A DNA stretch of 12,293 bases, taken from Candidatus Schekmanbacteria bacterium (GTDB taxonomy: Bacteria > Schekmanbacteria > GWA2-38-11 > J061). The DNA lies in assembly GCA_003695725.1 (NCBI GenBank), contig RFHX01000104.1, positions 1 through 12,293 on the forward strand, written 5' to 3'. The translations under genes and the position numbers were made by a program. Numbering within the stretch: the first letter of the stretch is position 1; the number at the start of each line of letters is the position of its first letter. Below are positions 1 to 7,884 of the stretch, piece by piece. The notes under the pieces are model-generated. The model saw only the letters and a list, made by a program, of their open reading frames with translations. It was not told where the DNA came from and searched no databases.

Positions 1-27
1 AATTAGCTTTTTTTTACAGATATAATG

Positions 28-1521
28 TTACATAAAAATAAAAAATGATTCGCGGGCAAGATTTAAAAATGGACCGGGATAAAGACCAATCAACAAAGTC
101 ATTATCATTGAAACAACAAGGACAAGAGCTAATGGCTTGGAAACTAAAAGAGAAAATCTTTCAGAAGGCTTGTCTATATACATTGCCTTTATAATTTTAA
201 AATAATAGTAAACTGACACAGCGCTAGTAAGAATTCCTATAACAGCGAGATAATATAATTTCGCCTTTATTGCGGCACCAAAAATATAAAACTTACCTAC
301 AAAGCCTGCCATTGGAGGTATTCCCATCAGGGAAAGAAGGAAAATTCCCATTGCGGCCGCATAAAAAGGTTTTATCCTGGCAAGGCCTGAGAAATCTGCA
401 ATTCTATCTCCTCTCAGCGAATTGTTTCTAAGAAAGATTACAACAGTAAAGGCGCCCAAATTCATAAAGGTATATGCAAGCATATAGAACAAGACTGCAT
501 AAACTGCCAGACGGCCTTCTTCAGAAAATATTACTCGTCCATCTGCTACCTGCACAAGCTTTCCAGCGGCAACAATTCCCATCAATGCATAGCCGGCATG
601 AGCAATGCTTGAATATGCAAGAAGCCGTTTTACATTATCCTGTGCCACGGCAAGGACATTCCCTATAATCATTGTAAATGCAGAAAGCAGCCACAACAAA
701 ATAAACCATTTGTCTTTTGCAGGAATTACAGCAATAGTAAAAATTCTGAGGAAAGCGGCAAATCCTGCTGCTTTTGGGGCAACAGACATAAAGGCAGTTA
801 TTGCCGTAGGCGCACCATCATATGCATCGGGACACCACAGATGAAAGGGCACTGCGGCAATCTTAAAGGCAAGTCCGACAATTATGAGCACAATTCCAAG
901 AATACTCAATCTTGAAAAACCATTTTGAAGAAGAGCTGTCTGAACTTCCAAAATATTTGTTGATGATGTTTCGCCATAGAGAAGAGATATTCCATACAAG
1001 AGAATTCCCGAAGAAAAAGCGCCTAAAACAAAATATTTCAATGCCGCTTCATTCGACCTTATATCTCTCTTTTTAAATCCAACCAATGCATAAATGGACA
1101 ATGCCATCAATTCAATTCCAATATATATTACCATCAAGTCGTTACCGCTTGAAATTATGAACATCCCGAGTATGGAAAAACAAATCAAAACATAATACTC
1201 GCCTTTGACAATGCCTTCGATTGCATTATATTTGCCTGACATCAAAACTGTCAAAATTCCCGCAATAATAAACAACACTTTAAAAAAATTGGAAAAGCCA
1301 TCAGCAATAAAGGCATCTGAAAAGGTGGTGCCATAATTATTAAAATTCAGCACTAGTATTATTGCTGTTGCCACCAACCCAATCAGCGTTGTTACAGAGA
1401 TTACATTATAATCTTTCTTGGAGAGAAAAATCCCGGCGCAAAGGAGGAAGAAAGACCAGAGAGCAAGAAACACCTCCGGGTAAATCAAATCAATTTCAGG
1501 TATAAAAGCAGATATATCCAT
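28..1521 (-). CDS. nuoN: NADH-quinone oxidoreductase subunit N (complex I antiporter-like subunit)
   Basis: Polytopic membrane protein of 497 residues, one of three antiporter-like proton channels in the membrane arm of complex I. The family's charged residues are visible: E137 in the IGIELMALS segment, K220 in GLAFKIAAVPFHLWCPDAY, K250 in MSVAPKAAGF and K410 in GFVGKFYIF, matching the E. coli NuoN positions E133, K217, K247 and K395 by motif. PFHLWCPDAYDGAPTAITAF is the typical NuoN form of the proton-translocation signature and separates it from NuoL and NuoM. Length is normal for the family (about 480-500). The ATG start is preceded by a GAGG Shine-Dalgarno about 10 bases upstream, within the 40-base gap after nuoM. 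It is the last nuo gene seen; only 27 bases follow its TAA stop, so whether the operon continues or terminates here is not visible. Confidence 0.97.
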   Translation of the reverse strand: MDISAFIPEIDLIYPEVFLALWSFFLLCAGIFLSKKDYNVISVTTLIGLVATAIILVLNFNNYGTTFSDAFIADGFSNFFKVLFIIAGILTVLMSGKYNAIEGIVKGEYYVLICFSILGMFIISSGNDLMVIYIGIELMALSIYALVGFKKRDIRSNEAALKYFVLGAFSSGILLYGISLLYGETSSTNILEVQTALLQNGFSRLSILGIVLIIVGLAFKIAAVPFHLWCPDAYDGAPTAITAFMSVAPKAAGFAAFLRIFTIAVIPAKDKWFILLWLLSAFTMIIGNVLAVAQDNVKRLLAYSSIAHAGYALMGIVAAGKLVQVADGRVIFSEEGRLAVYAVLFYMLAYTFMNLGAFTVVIFLRNNSLRGDRIADFSGLARIKPFYAAAMGIFLLSLMGIPPMAGFVGKFYIFGAAIKAKLYYLAVIGILTSAVSVYYYFKIIKAMYIDKPSERFSLLVSKPLALVLVVSMIMTLLIGLYPGPFLNLARESFFIFM

Positions 1522-1561
1522 TAATCTAAATCCTCAAGAAAAATTCTCCATAATTGTTTGC

Positions 1562-3235
1562 TTACTCTTCTATTCCTTTTTCCGAAATTTCTTTGGCTTC
1601 TGCAGTTGAAATACTTGCAGTAATTACCTTCCCTTCAACTTTCGTTTCCAATGTATTTTCTGATTTGATATTTTCAGGAGCAATTCGCATTACAAGATGC
1701 TCGACAGGTTTTTCCATAATCCTCAAAAAAGGTTTTGGATAAAGACCAATCCAAAAGATGAAAAGCACAATTGGAGCCAATGTTGCGATTTCCCTTATAT
1801 TCAAATCTTTCAGATTGAAATTTTTTGGATTCCACAATTTTCCAAAGAAAACTCTTTGATAAAGCCAAAGCAGATATGCGGCGCCCAAAATAATTCCTGT
1901 GCAGGAAAATGCCGCCCATATCCAGCCAAGAAAATTTGAATTGAATACGCCAAGTAGAATCAAGAATTCCCCAATAAAACCATTCATCCCGGGAAGTCCC
2001 ATAGACGAAAGGAAAATTATTAGCGTCAACGCAGAATAAATCGGGACTTTGCTTGACAGCCCTCCATATTCTGCAATTTCCCTTGTATGCCGCCTTTCAT
2101 AAATCAAGCCGACTATAAGAAAGAGGCCTCCTGTGCTTACACCATGATTTATCATTTGAAGCACACTTCCAAGTATGCCCTGTGAAGTCAATGCAAAAAG
2201 CCCTATCATACAAAATCCCAGATGGCTGACACTTGAATACGCAACGAGCTTCTTCATATCCTTTTGGACAAGAGCAACCATTGCCCCGTAGATTATTCCT
2301 ATTACAGACAAAACTGCAATAAAGGGGACGAAGTCTCTTGTTGCATCCGGAAACAGCGGCATACTAAAACGCAGAAAGCCGTATGTCCCCATTTTCAAAA
2401 GGACACCTGCAAGAATTACACTGCCTGCTGTAGGTGCATCGACATGTGCGTCGGGCAGCCATGTATGGAATGGAAACATAGGCACCTTGATTGCAAAGCC
2501 AAGAAAGAATGCCAAAAAGAGCCACCACTGCCAGCTATATGGCAGATTATCGTTCAGAAGTCTCATAAGGTCGAATGTATAAACACCCGGATGAGTTGCA
2601 TTATAATGGAAAAATAGAGCAAGAATACCAAGAAGCATAAAAAGACTGCCAAACAAAGTATAGAGGAAAAACTTTATTGCAGAATAAAGTTTCTTGGGAC
2701 CGCCTCCCCATACGCCAATCAAGAAATACATTGGGACAAGCATAACTTCCCAGAAGACATAAAAGAGGAAAAAATCAAGGGCTGCAAAAACTCCAAGCAT
2801 TCCTGTCTGAAGCAGAAGCATAAAGACATAATACTCCTTAACCCTTTCAGTAATAGCAGACCATGAAGAAAGGATTGCAATTGCGCCAAGTATCGTTGTC
2901 AGCAGGAAAAGAAGAAGACTAATGCCGTCGATTCCGAGAAAATAGAAAATAGTCAGATTAATAGACTTTACTTCAATCCATGAAAATTTCTCAACAAACT
3001 GCATCTTGTAAGTTGATGCATCGAATTTCTGAAGAAGCATAAAGGAAAGAAGCATATCTGCAATGGCTACGAAGTTTGCAAAAATCTTAATGCTGTTAAT
3101 CTTCTCCTTTGGGAAAAACATCAAAATAATCGCTCCCAAAAGAGGCATAAAAATTACATAGGTAAGTATTGGGAATCCTATCTGGTTGACATATGAATAT
3201 GCGTCAGCCAGATATGATGAATAATTTAAATCCAT
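1562..3235 (-). CDS. nuoM: NADH-quinone oxidoreductase subunit M (complex I antiporter-like subunit)
   Basis: Membrane protein of 557 residues forming the middle antiporter-like channel of complex I. Diagnostic features are E163 in YVFWEVMLVPMYFLIG, K250 in FAIKVPMFPFHTWLPDAH, the APTAGSVILAGVLLKMGTYG stretch at about 268-286, and E423 in GMNGFIGEFLIL; a glutamate rather than lysine at that last position is characteristic of NuoM. The PFHTWLPDAHVDAPT form also identifies M rather than L or N. It is longer than E. coli NuoM (509) because of a polar, Glu/Lys-rich tail at about 518-557 after the last membrane helix. The start is the ATG with GGAGG 8 bases upstream, 25 bases after nuoL; an ATG four bases earlier is out of frame. 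It ends in TAA, 40 bases before nuoN. Confidence 0.97.
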   Translation of the reverse strand: MDLNYSSYLADAYSYVNQIGFPILTYVIFMPLLGAIILMFFPKEKINSIKIFANFVAIADMLLSFMLLQKFDASTYKMQFVEKFSWIEVKSINLTIFYFLGIDGISLLLFLLTTILGAIAILSSWSAITERVKEYYVFMLLLQTGMLGVFAALDFFLFYVFWEVMLVPMYFLIGVWGGGPKKLYSAIKFFLYTLFGSLFMLLGILALFFHYNATHPGVYTFDLMRLLNDNLPYSWQWWLFLAFFLGFAIKVPMFPFHTWLPDAHVDAPTAGSVILAGVLLKMGTYGFLRFSMPLFPDATRDFVPFIAVLSVIGIIYGAMVALVQKDMKKLVAYSSVSHLGFCMIGLFALTSQGILGSVLQMINHGVSTGGLFLIVGLIYERRHTREIAEYGGLSSKVPIYSALTLIIFLSSMGLPGMNGFIGEFLILLGVFNSNFLGWIWAAFSCTGIILGAAYLLWLYQRVFFGKLWNPKNFNLKDLNIREIATLAPIVLFIFWIGLYPKPFLRIMEKPVEHLVMRIAPENIKSENTLETKVEGKVITASISTAEAKEISEKGIEE

Positions 3236-3260
3236 TCATTTATCCTCCGCTTTCTTATTT

Positions 3261-5318
3261 TTACATCATTACAATTAATATGCTCACGAGCAGAAACACT
3301 CCGGCAAGCATTATAGCAGCATAACTATTCAATAAACCGCTCTGTATCTTTCTCCCTTCTCTGGAGAAAAACTTGACCATTTTAGCCACACCATTGACCA
3401 TTCCATCAACCACATAGGCATCCCAAAAGTTGGATATATGGCTTGCACCTACTGTAAAATCGCTCGAAAAATTCACCAAGCCGTCAATCTTCGAAGCGTC
3501 AAAACGCCAGAAGAAGCGTGAAAGCTTTTTCACTCCATTCACGAACACTGCTTCATAAAATTCATCGACATAGTATTTATTCAAAAGGACTCTATACATT
3601 TGCTTATATTTTTCAGCCAATTTCTTTGGAAGCTCTTTATTTTTGAGATACATATAATTGGCAAGCATCATTCCTGCAACGGCGATGGCAACAGAAACTA
3701 CCATCAATGTAATCTCAAGCCCTATGCTGTGTGCTCCTTCATGCACTGCGCCTTCACTATGTTCTGCAATGCTGAAAACAGGGCTTAAAAACTCGTGAAA
3801 TTTGTTGCCTCCCTCGATAATTGGAATACCCACGAATCCGCCAACCAATGATAAAATTCCAAGCACCATCAAGGGAAATGTTATGTTTAGAGGCGATTCA
3901 TGAAGATGATGCGCCGTCTCCTCAGGCACTCTCGACTCTCCTTTAAAGGTCATATTGACAAGTCGAAACATATAGAATGCCGTCATAAAAGCAGCAGCCG
4001 CTCCAAGGAACCAGAGAAAATATTTGAAATTGCCTAAAACAGGATTTTCTGCTGTAAATGTTTTGAAAAGGATTTCATCTTTGCTGAAAAACCCTGCAAA
4101 GGGAGGAATTCCTGCAATGGCTAATGTTGCAAAAAGAAAGGTCCAATAGGTTCGAGGCATATGCTCTTTTAGTGCACCCATTTTTCTCATATCCTGCTCT
4201 CCACCCATTGCATGGATTACACTTCCCGAGCCAAGAAAGAGACAGGCTTTAAAAAAGGCATGAGTCATTAAATGAAAAATTCCTGCCTCATAAGCTCCAA
4301 CGCCGCAACCCAAAAACATATATCCAAGCTGACTTACTGTAGAATATGCAAGCACTTTTTTAATATCATTTTGCACAAGGCCAATCGATGCGGCAAAGAT
4401 TGCCGTTAGTGCACCAACCGTTGCAACAACTGTCAAACTAATGGGAGCAAGGTCATAGAGAGGATGACATCGCGCAACCATATATATTCCTGCTGTAACC
4501 ATCGTAGCGGCATGAATAAGAGCGCTTACAGGAGTCGGTCCTTCCATTGCATCGGGAAGCCAAACATAAAGCGGTATCTGTGCTGATTTTCCTGTTGCTC
4601 CAACAAAAAGGGCTAAAGTAATTGCAGTAACGACAGTTATGCCCAGAGGAGTCATATGCATCAGCACCTCTTCCTTTTCAGCAACTGCTGAAAATACAGA
4701 AGTAAAATCGAGAGTTCCAAAAACTGAATAGATGCAGAAGATACCGAGAATAAAACCAAAATCTCCAATCCTGTTTACGACAAAAGCTTTTTTGCCTGCA
4801 TCCCCTGCTGATTTCTTTTTGATATAAAATCCAATAAGAAGATATGAGCAAAGTCCGACTCCTTCCCAACCTACAAACATCAAAAGGAAGCTGTTCCCAA
4901 GGACAAGCAGAAGCATTGAAAACATAAATAGGTTGAGATAGGCAAAGAAGCGGTAATAGCCGGATTCACCATGCATATATCCTGTTGAATAGATATGAAT
5001 AAGCATTCCAACAAAGGTAACTACAAAAAGCATTACTGCAGAAAGGGCATCGAGCTGAAATCCTATCTCAACTGAAAAGTTTCCTGCAGGAATCCATTGA
5101 TAGATTATTTGTTCAAAAATTCCATTTTCCGGATGATTTAAAAATATGAAGTCTGCAAGTACATAAAGAGCAATTGCAGATGAAATAATAGCAACACCGC
5201 AGGCAACAGTGTGGATTATATTTTCACTGCTTCTATATTTCTCGGAAAACAATCCGACTGCACCGTTGATTATAAAACCAACAGCAAACAACAGGGGAAT
5301 ATAACAAAGCAATTCCAT
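3261..5318 (-). CDS. nuoL: NADH-quinone oxidoreductase subunit L (distal antiporter-like subunit with lateral helix)
   Basis: The largest membrane subunit, 685 residues, forming the distal proton channel and the lateral helix that runs along the membrane arm. Visible signatures are FVGWEGVGLCSYLLIGF with E152, ATGKSAQIPLYVWLPDAMEG with K244, THAFFKACLFLGSGSVIHAM with K357, and FFSKDEIL with K413, matching the lysine called K399 in E. coli. The C-terminal part has a His-rich loop (about 470-530), an amphipathic stretch at about 585-660 corresponding to the lateral helix, and a final membrane helix at about 664-684. E. coli NuoL is shorter (613), and much of the difference lies in the loop and the linker before the lateral helix. 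The ATG lies 9 bases after nuoK, and its likely Shine-Dalgarno AAGGGA falls within the last codons of nuoK, implying coupled translation. Confidence 0.97.
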   Translation of the reverse strand: MELLCYIPLLFAVGFIINGAVGLFSEKYRSSENIIHTVACGVAIISSAIALYVLADFIFLNHPENGIFEQIIYQWIPAGNFSVEIGFQLDALSAVMLFVVTFVGMLIHIYSTGYMHGESGYYRFFAYLNLFMFSMLLLVLGNSFLLMFVGWEGVGLCSYLLIGFYIKKKSAGDAGKKAFVVNRIGDFGFILGIFCIYSVFGTLDFTSVFSAVAEKEEVLMHMTPLGITVVTAITLALFVGATGKSAQIPLYVWLPDAMEGPTPVSALIHAATMVTAGIYMVARCHPLYDLAPISLTVVATVGALTAIFAASIGLVQNDIKKVLAYSTVSQLGYMFLGCGVGAYEAGIFHLMTHAFFKACLFLGSGSVIHAMGGEQDMRKMGALKEHMPRTYWTFLFATLAIAGIPPFAGFFSKDEILFKTFTAENPVLGNFKYFLWFLGAAAAFMTAFYMFRLVNMTFKGESRVPEETAHHLHESPLNITFPLMVLGILSLVGGFVGIPIIEGGNKFHEFLSPVFSIAEHSEGAVHEGAHSIGLEITLMVVSVAIAVAGMMLANYMYLKNKELPKKLAEKYKQMYRVLLNKYYVDEFYEAVFVNGVKKLSRFFWRFDASKIDGLVNFSSDFTVGASHISNFWDAYVVDGMVNGVAKMVKFFSREGRKIQSGLLNSYAAIMLAGVFLLVSILIVMM

Positions 5319-5327
5319 AGTTTTCTT

Positions 5328-5630
5328 TTATCCCTTCAGCGATTGATAATCATCAAAACTTACACTGCCCTTGTTTCTAAACATTGAAATTATAATAGCA
5401 AGCCCGATAGCGGCTTCAGATGCCGCTACGGCGATAATCATTACGACAAAAATCTGTCCAGTCACATCCCGTAAATAGCTTGAAAATGCAATAAAGTTGA
5501 TTCCAGCAGAATTCAACATAAGCTCAATGGACATTAGTATAACCAAGGCATTTTTCCTCGTAATAACGCCAATTGCTCCAATAACAAAAAGCCCTGCACT
5601 GAGCAAAAGATACCAAGACAATGGAATCAT
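5328..5630 (-). CDS. nuoK: NADH-quinone oxidoreductase subunit K
   Basis: Small three-helix membrane subunit of 100 residues, the normal family length. It carries the two conserved membrane glutamates required for proton transfer along the hydrophilic axis: E36 in LMSIELMLN and E72 in AVAASEAAIGLAI, the same numbers as in E. coli NuoK. The C-terminal tail ends in a polar FDDYQSLKG-like segment. The ATG start follows an AGGAG site with 8 bases spacing; this site overlaps the TAG stop of nuoJ, 11 bases upstream, so the two genes are probably coupled. The stop is TAA, 9 bases before nuoL. Confidence 0.98.
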   Translation of the reverse strand: MIPLSWYLLLSAGLFVIGAIGVITRKNALVILMSIELMLNSAGINFIAFSSYLRDVTGQIFVVMIIAVAASEAAIGLAIIISMFRNKGSVSFDDYQSLKG

Positions 5631-5641
5631 TCTAAAATCTC

Positions 5642-6166
5642 CTATGACTTTCTGCTTAACACAATTGCCCCCACCATTGCTGCAAGAAGGACAATTGAAA
5701 TAAGTTCAAATTGGAAAATATATTTCGTATAAAGCATAACGCCTAAATTCTCAACGGTGCCATCAAAGAGTGTGCCTGATATCAATGACGCTATCTTCTT
5801 TCCTGCCCCAATAAATATGTAAATGAATTCAAGAAACAATGTTATGCCAATAATTGCTGCAAGAAACTTAAACGCAGTCTGAGGTTGCGGCGTTTCACTT
5901 ACCCTTTTATTTACCAATAGAATAACGAAAAGATATAAAACCATTATACCGCCTGCATATACCAAGACCTGTACTGCAGCAAGAAACTGAGCCTTCAATT
6001 GAATGTAAAGCCCTGCAACTGAAAAAAAGGTAAGCACCAAATACAAAGCGCAGTGGACTATCTCCTCGCGAGTAATAACCATTATTGCCGAAACCAAAGT
6101 TATGAGGGCAAGAAGCAGGAATATAGCATAATTTGCCGCAGATGTTACTGTAAGAGATTCAATCAA
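5642..6166 (-). CDS. nuoJ: NADH-quinone oxidoreductase subunit J (TTG start)
   Basis: Membrane subunit of 174 residues with about five transmembrane helices. The conserved third helix is clear: QFLAAVQVLVYAGGIMVLYL at about residues 60-79, the region that forms the pi-bulge or hinge linking quinone chemistry to the proton channels. A second family signature, the VENLGVMLYTKYIFQFELIS segment followed by a small-residue helix, is near the C-terminus. The start is a TTG overlapping the nuoI stop as TTGA. It is supported by a strong AAGGAGG site 10 bases upstream, no alternative in-frame ATG occurs before residue 29, and the protein from TTG has the full family N-terminus. A nearer ATG directly after the Shine-Dalgarno is out of frame and hits a stop after five codons. 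The gene ends in TAG. Confidence 0.95.
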   Translation of the reverse strand: MIESLTVTSAANYAIFLLLALITLVSAIMVITREEIVHCALYLVLTFFSVAGLYIQLKAQFLAAVQVLVYAGGIMVLYLFVILLVNKRVSETPQPQTAFKFLAAIIGITLFLEFIYIFIGAGKKIASLISGTLFDGTVENLGVMLYTKYIFQFELISIVLLAAMVGAIVLSRKS

Positions 6167-6693
6167 TTTTTTTCATCCTCCTTCTTTTCGCTCTTTACGA
6201 TTTTGCTCTTTTTACTTCTCGTCCAATTCTGAATAAGTTTGTTTATTGGATAAACCATATCTTCCCTCTTGTAGCAGGAAATTTCATATTCTTCAGTGGG
6301 TAAAATGGCATCTACAGGGCAAGACCTAAAACATAGACCACAAAACGAACATCTCGACAGGTCAACTGTAAACTCCTTGATTTTTTTATCCTTCCCCTTC
6401 CCTTCTGTCTCAATTGTAATACAACCGTCAGGACAGACTCTTGCACACAATCCGCAACCTATGCACTTTATCGAGCCGTCTTCCTTAAGCACATAACCAT
6501 GCAGTCCCCTCCACCGCTCAGGAATTTCCCAATCTTTGGTAGATTTTTCATAGGGATACTGCATTGTAACCTTCCGTTTAAACATATATTTGAGTGTCAC
6601 CGCCATCCCAGCGCGCAAATCTTGAAGGAAGTCATACCACACCTCCTCTTTTCTTTGAGCATTGTCCCGCGGTACTACATAATAATCATCCAT
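6163..6693 (-). CDS. nuoI: NADH-quinone oxidoreductase subunit I (2x[4Fe-4S] ferredoxin subunit)
   Basis: Peripheral-arm iron-sulfur protein of 176 residues that passes electrons through clusters N6a and N6b to N2 in NuoB. Two four-cysteine ferredoxin motifs are present: CIGCGLCARVCP (C77, C80, C83, C87) and CSFCGLCFRSCP (C115, C118, C121, C125). Upstream of them is the family's membrane-proximal segment ending in ERWRGLHGY at about 59-67, and the C-terminal tail after residue 158 is highly charged (Lys/Glu). The ATG follows CAGGAG with 11 bases spacing, in a 24-base gap after nuoH. Because nuoEFG is absent from this locus, this subunit is the most likely entry point for an external electron donor such as ferredoxin; that is inference from known 11-subunit complexes. 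Its stop overlaps the nuoJ start by 4 bases. Confidence 0.97.
   Translation of the reverse strand: MDDYYVVPRDNAQRKEEVWYDFLQDLRAGMAVTLKYMFKRKVTMQYPYEKSTKDWEIPERWRGLHGYVLKEDGSIKCIGCGLCARVCPDGCITIETEGKGKDKKIKEFTVDLSRCSFCGLCFRSCPVDAILPTEEYEISCYKREDMVYPINKLIQNWTRSKKSKIVKSEKKEDEKN
6177..6183 (-). promoter_or_regulatory. Shine-Dalgarno site deciding the nuoJ TTG start
   Basis: AAGGAGG on the minus strand, inside the 3' end of nuoI, spaced 10 bases from the TTG at 6164-6166. The ATG at 6174-6176 abuts this site with no spacing and is out of frame, so it is not a usable start for nuoJ. Confidence 0.75.
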
Positions 6694-6717
6694 ATCAACT
6701 AAAACTCCTGCTTATCA

Positions 6718-7884
6718 TTAGGTTGCAGTTTCATAATCGCTTCTTCTTTTTGAAACACAGAAATTTTCAAAGCTCTTTATAAATTTAAAGGAGATAATAA
6801 TTATCAGCGCAGTCCCGCCCCACACAATGGGATAGAAGATATACCATGCAAGTTTTTCGTAGAAAAAGTACTCAATTCCTGCAAAACCAATATTTATGAG
6901 AGAGAGCGGAAGGAGAATCTTCCACCCAATCTGCATCAATTGGTCATAACGATATCTTGGGAATGTCCATCTAATCCAAATAAAGAGGAAGAGAATAAAC
7001 AACACTTTCAAACAAAACCAGACGGCAGGAATAAGCCCTTCAAGAAATGCTTTCATCATTCCGCTTCCGGGAATTTCAATATGAAGGAAAGCAAGAGGGC
7101 TTCCCCATCCACCTAAAAACAATGTAGCACCTATTGCAGAAACAACAATCATATTCAAATATTCTGCTAAATAGAAGAAAGCAAACTTCATTGCGCTGTA
7201 TTCTGTCTGATAACCTGCAACAAGCTCGGTTTCGGCTTCAGGCAAATCGAAGGGCAGTCTGTTTGTTTCAGCAAGGGCGCATACTATATAAAGGAAAAAA
7301 CCAAGAGGCTGGACAAGAATAAACCAAATGCCAGATTCTGCCTGTTTTTCGATTATCTCAACCATCGAAAGAGATTCTGCAAATATAAGCACACCAATCA
7401 CTGACAACCCAATGGAAACTTCATAGCTTACCATCTGCGCTGCCGAGCGTAATCCTCCAATCAATGGATATTTGCTGTTTGATGCCCATCCTGCCATTAC
7501 TAGCCCAAATACCCCAAGAGATGAGACAGCAAAAATAAAAAGAAGGCCAATGTTTATATCGGTGATATAGAATGATGGACTCCACGGTATTACTGCAAGC
7601 ACAGTAAAAGCAGGGACAAGACAGATGACAGGACAAAGATAAAAAAGAATCTTGTCCGCTTTGCTTGGAATAATATCCTCTTTGATAAAAAGTTTTAATC
7701 CATCTGCTATGGGCTGAAGTATTCCGTGATATCCCACACGCATAGGACCAAGGCGAGACTGAATCCATGCACACACCTTCCTTTCGAGGTATGCAGTGTA
7801 TGCCACTGCCAAAGCGCAGACACCCATAACCACAACAATCTTTATAAGAGCAACCACTATATCTCTCAAAAATGAATAAATCAT
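6718..7884 (-). CDS. nuoH: NADH-quinone oxidoreductase subunit H, with extended C-terminus
   Basis: Membrane subunit of 388 residues that anchors the peripheral arm and forms much of the quinone chamber. Signatures seen are AYLERKVCAWIQSRLGPMRVG near 31-50, the GWASNSKYPLIGGLRSAAQM loop at about 132-151, and ETNRLPFDLPEAETELVAGY at about 206-225, the acid-rich loop next to the quinone site. It is longer than the usual 320-350 residues because of extra C-terminal sequence: after the normal last helix (about 323-340) another hydrophobic segment at about 346-366 looks like an additional transmembrane helix, followed by a short charged tail. The ATG overlaps the nuoD stop as ATGA, with GGAG about 10 bases upstream. 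nuoH follows nuoD directly; in standard operons nuoE, nuoF and nuoG lie between them. Confidence 0.97.
   Translation of the reverse strand: MIYSFLRDIVVALIKIVVVMGVCALAVAYTAYLERKVCAWIQSRLGPMRVGYHGILQPIADGLKLFIKEDIIPSKADKILFYLCPVICLVPAFTVLAVIPWSPSFYITDINIGLLFIFAVSSLGVFGLVMAGWASNSKYPLIGGLRSAAQMVSYEVSIGLSVIGVLIFAESLSMVEIIEKQAESGIWFILVQPLGFFLYIVCALAETNRLPFDLPEAETELVAGYQTEYSAMKFAFFYLAEYLNMIVVSAIGATLFLGGWGSPLAFLHIEIPGSGMMKAFLEGLIPAVWFCLKVLFILFLFIWIRWTFPRYRYDQLMQIGWKILLPLSLINIGFAGIEYFFYEKLAWYIFYPIVWGGTALIIIISFKFIKSFENFCVSKRRSDYETAT

Noticed and set aside
1-27. Terminator or further gene after nuoN
   Set aside because: Only 27 bases are available; an A-run is visible on the minus strand but no hairpin, so nothing can be called.
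2264-2617. Plus-strand open frame of 117 codons opposite nuoM
   Set aside because: It is antisense to conserved NuoM sequence, has no ribosome site and a Cys/Lys-rich composition typical of antisense frames.
28-5318. Similarity among NuoL, NuoM and NuoN as a recent duplication or repeat
   Set aside because: The three antiporter-like subunits are ancient paralogues and differ at family-specific motifs; there is no nucleotide-level repeat.
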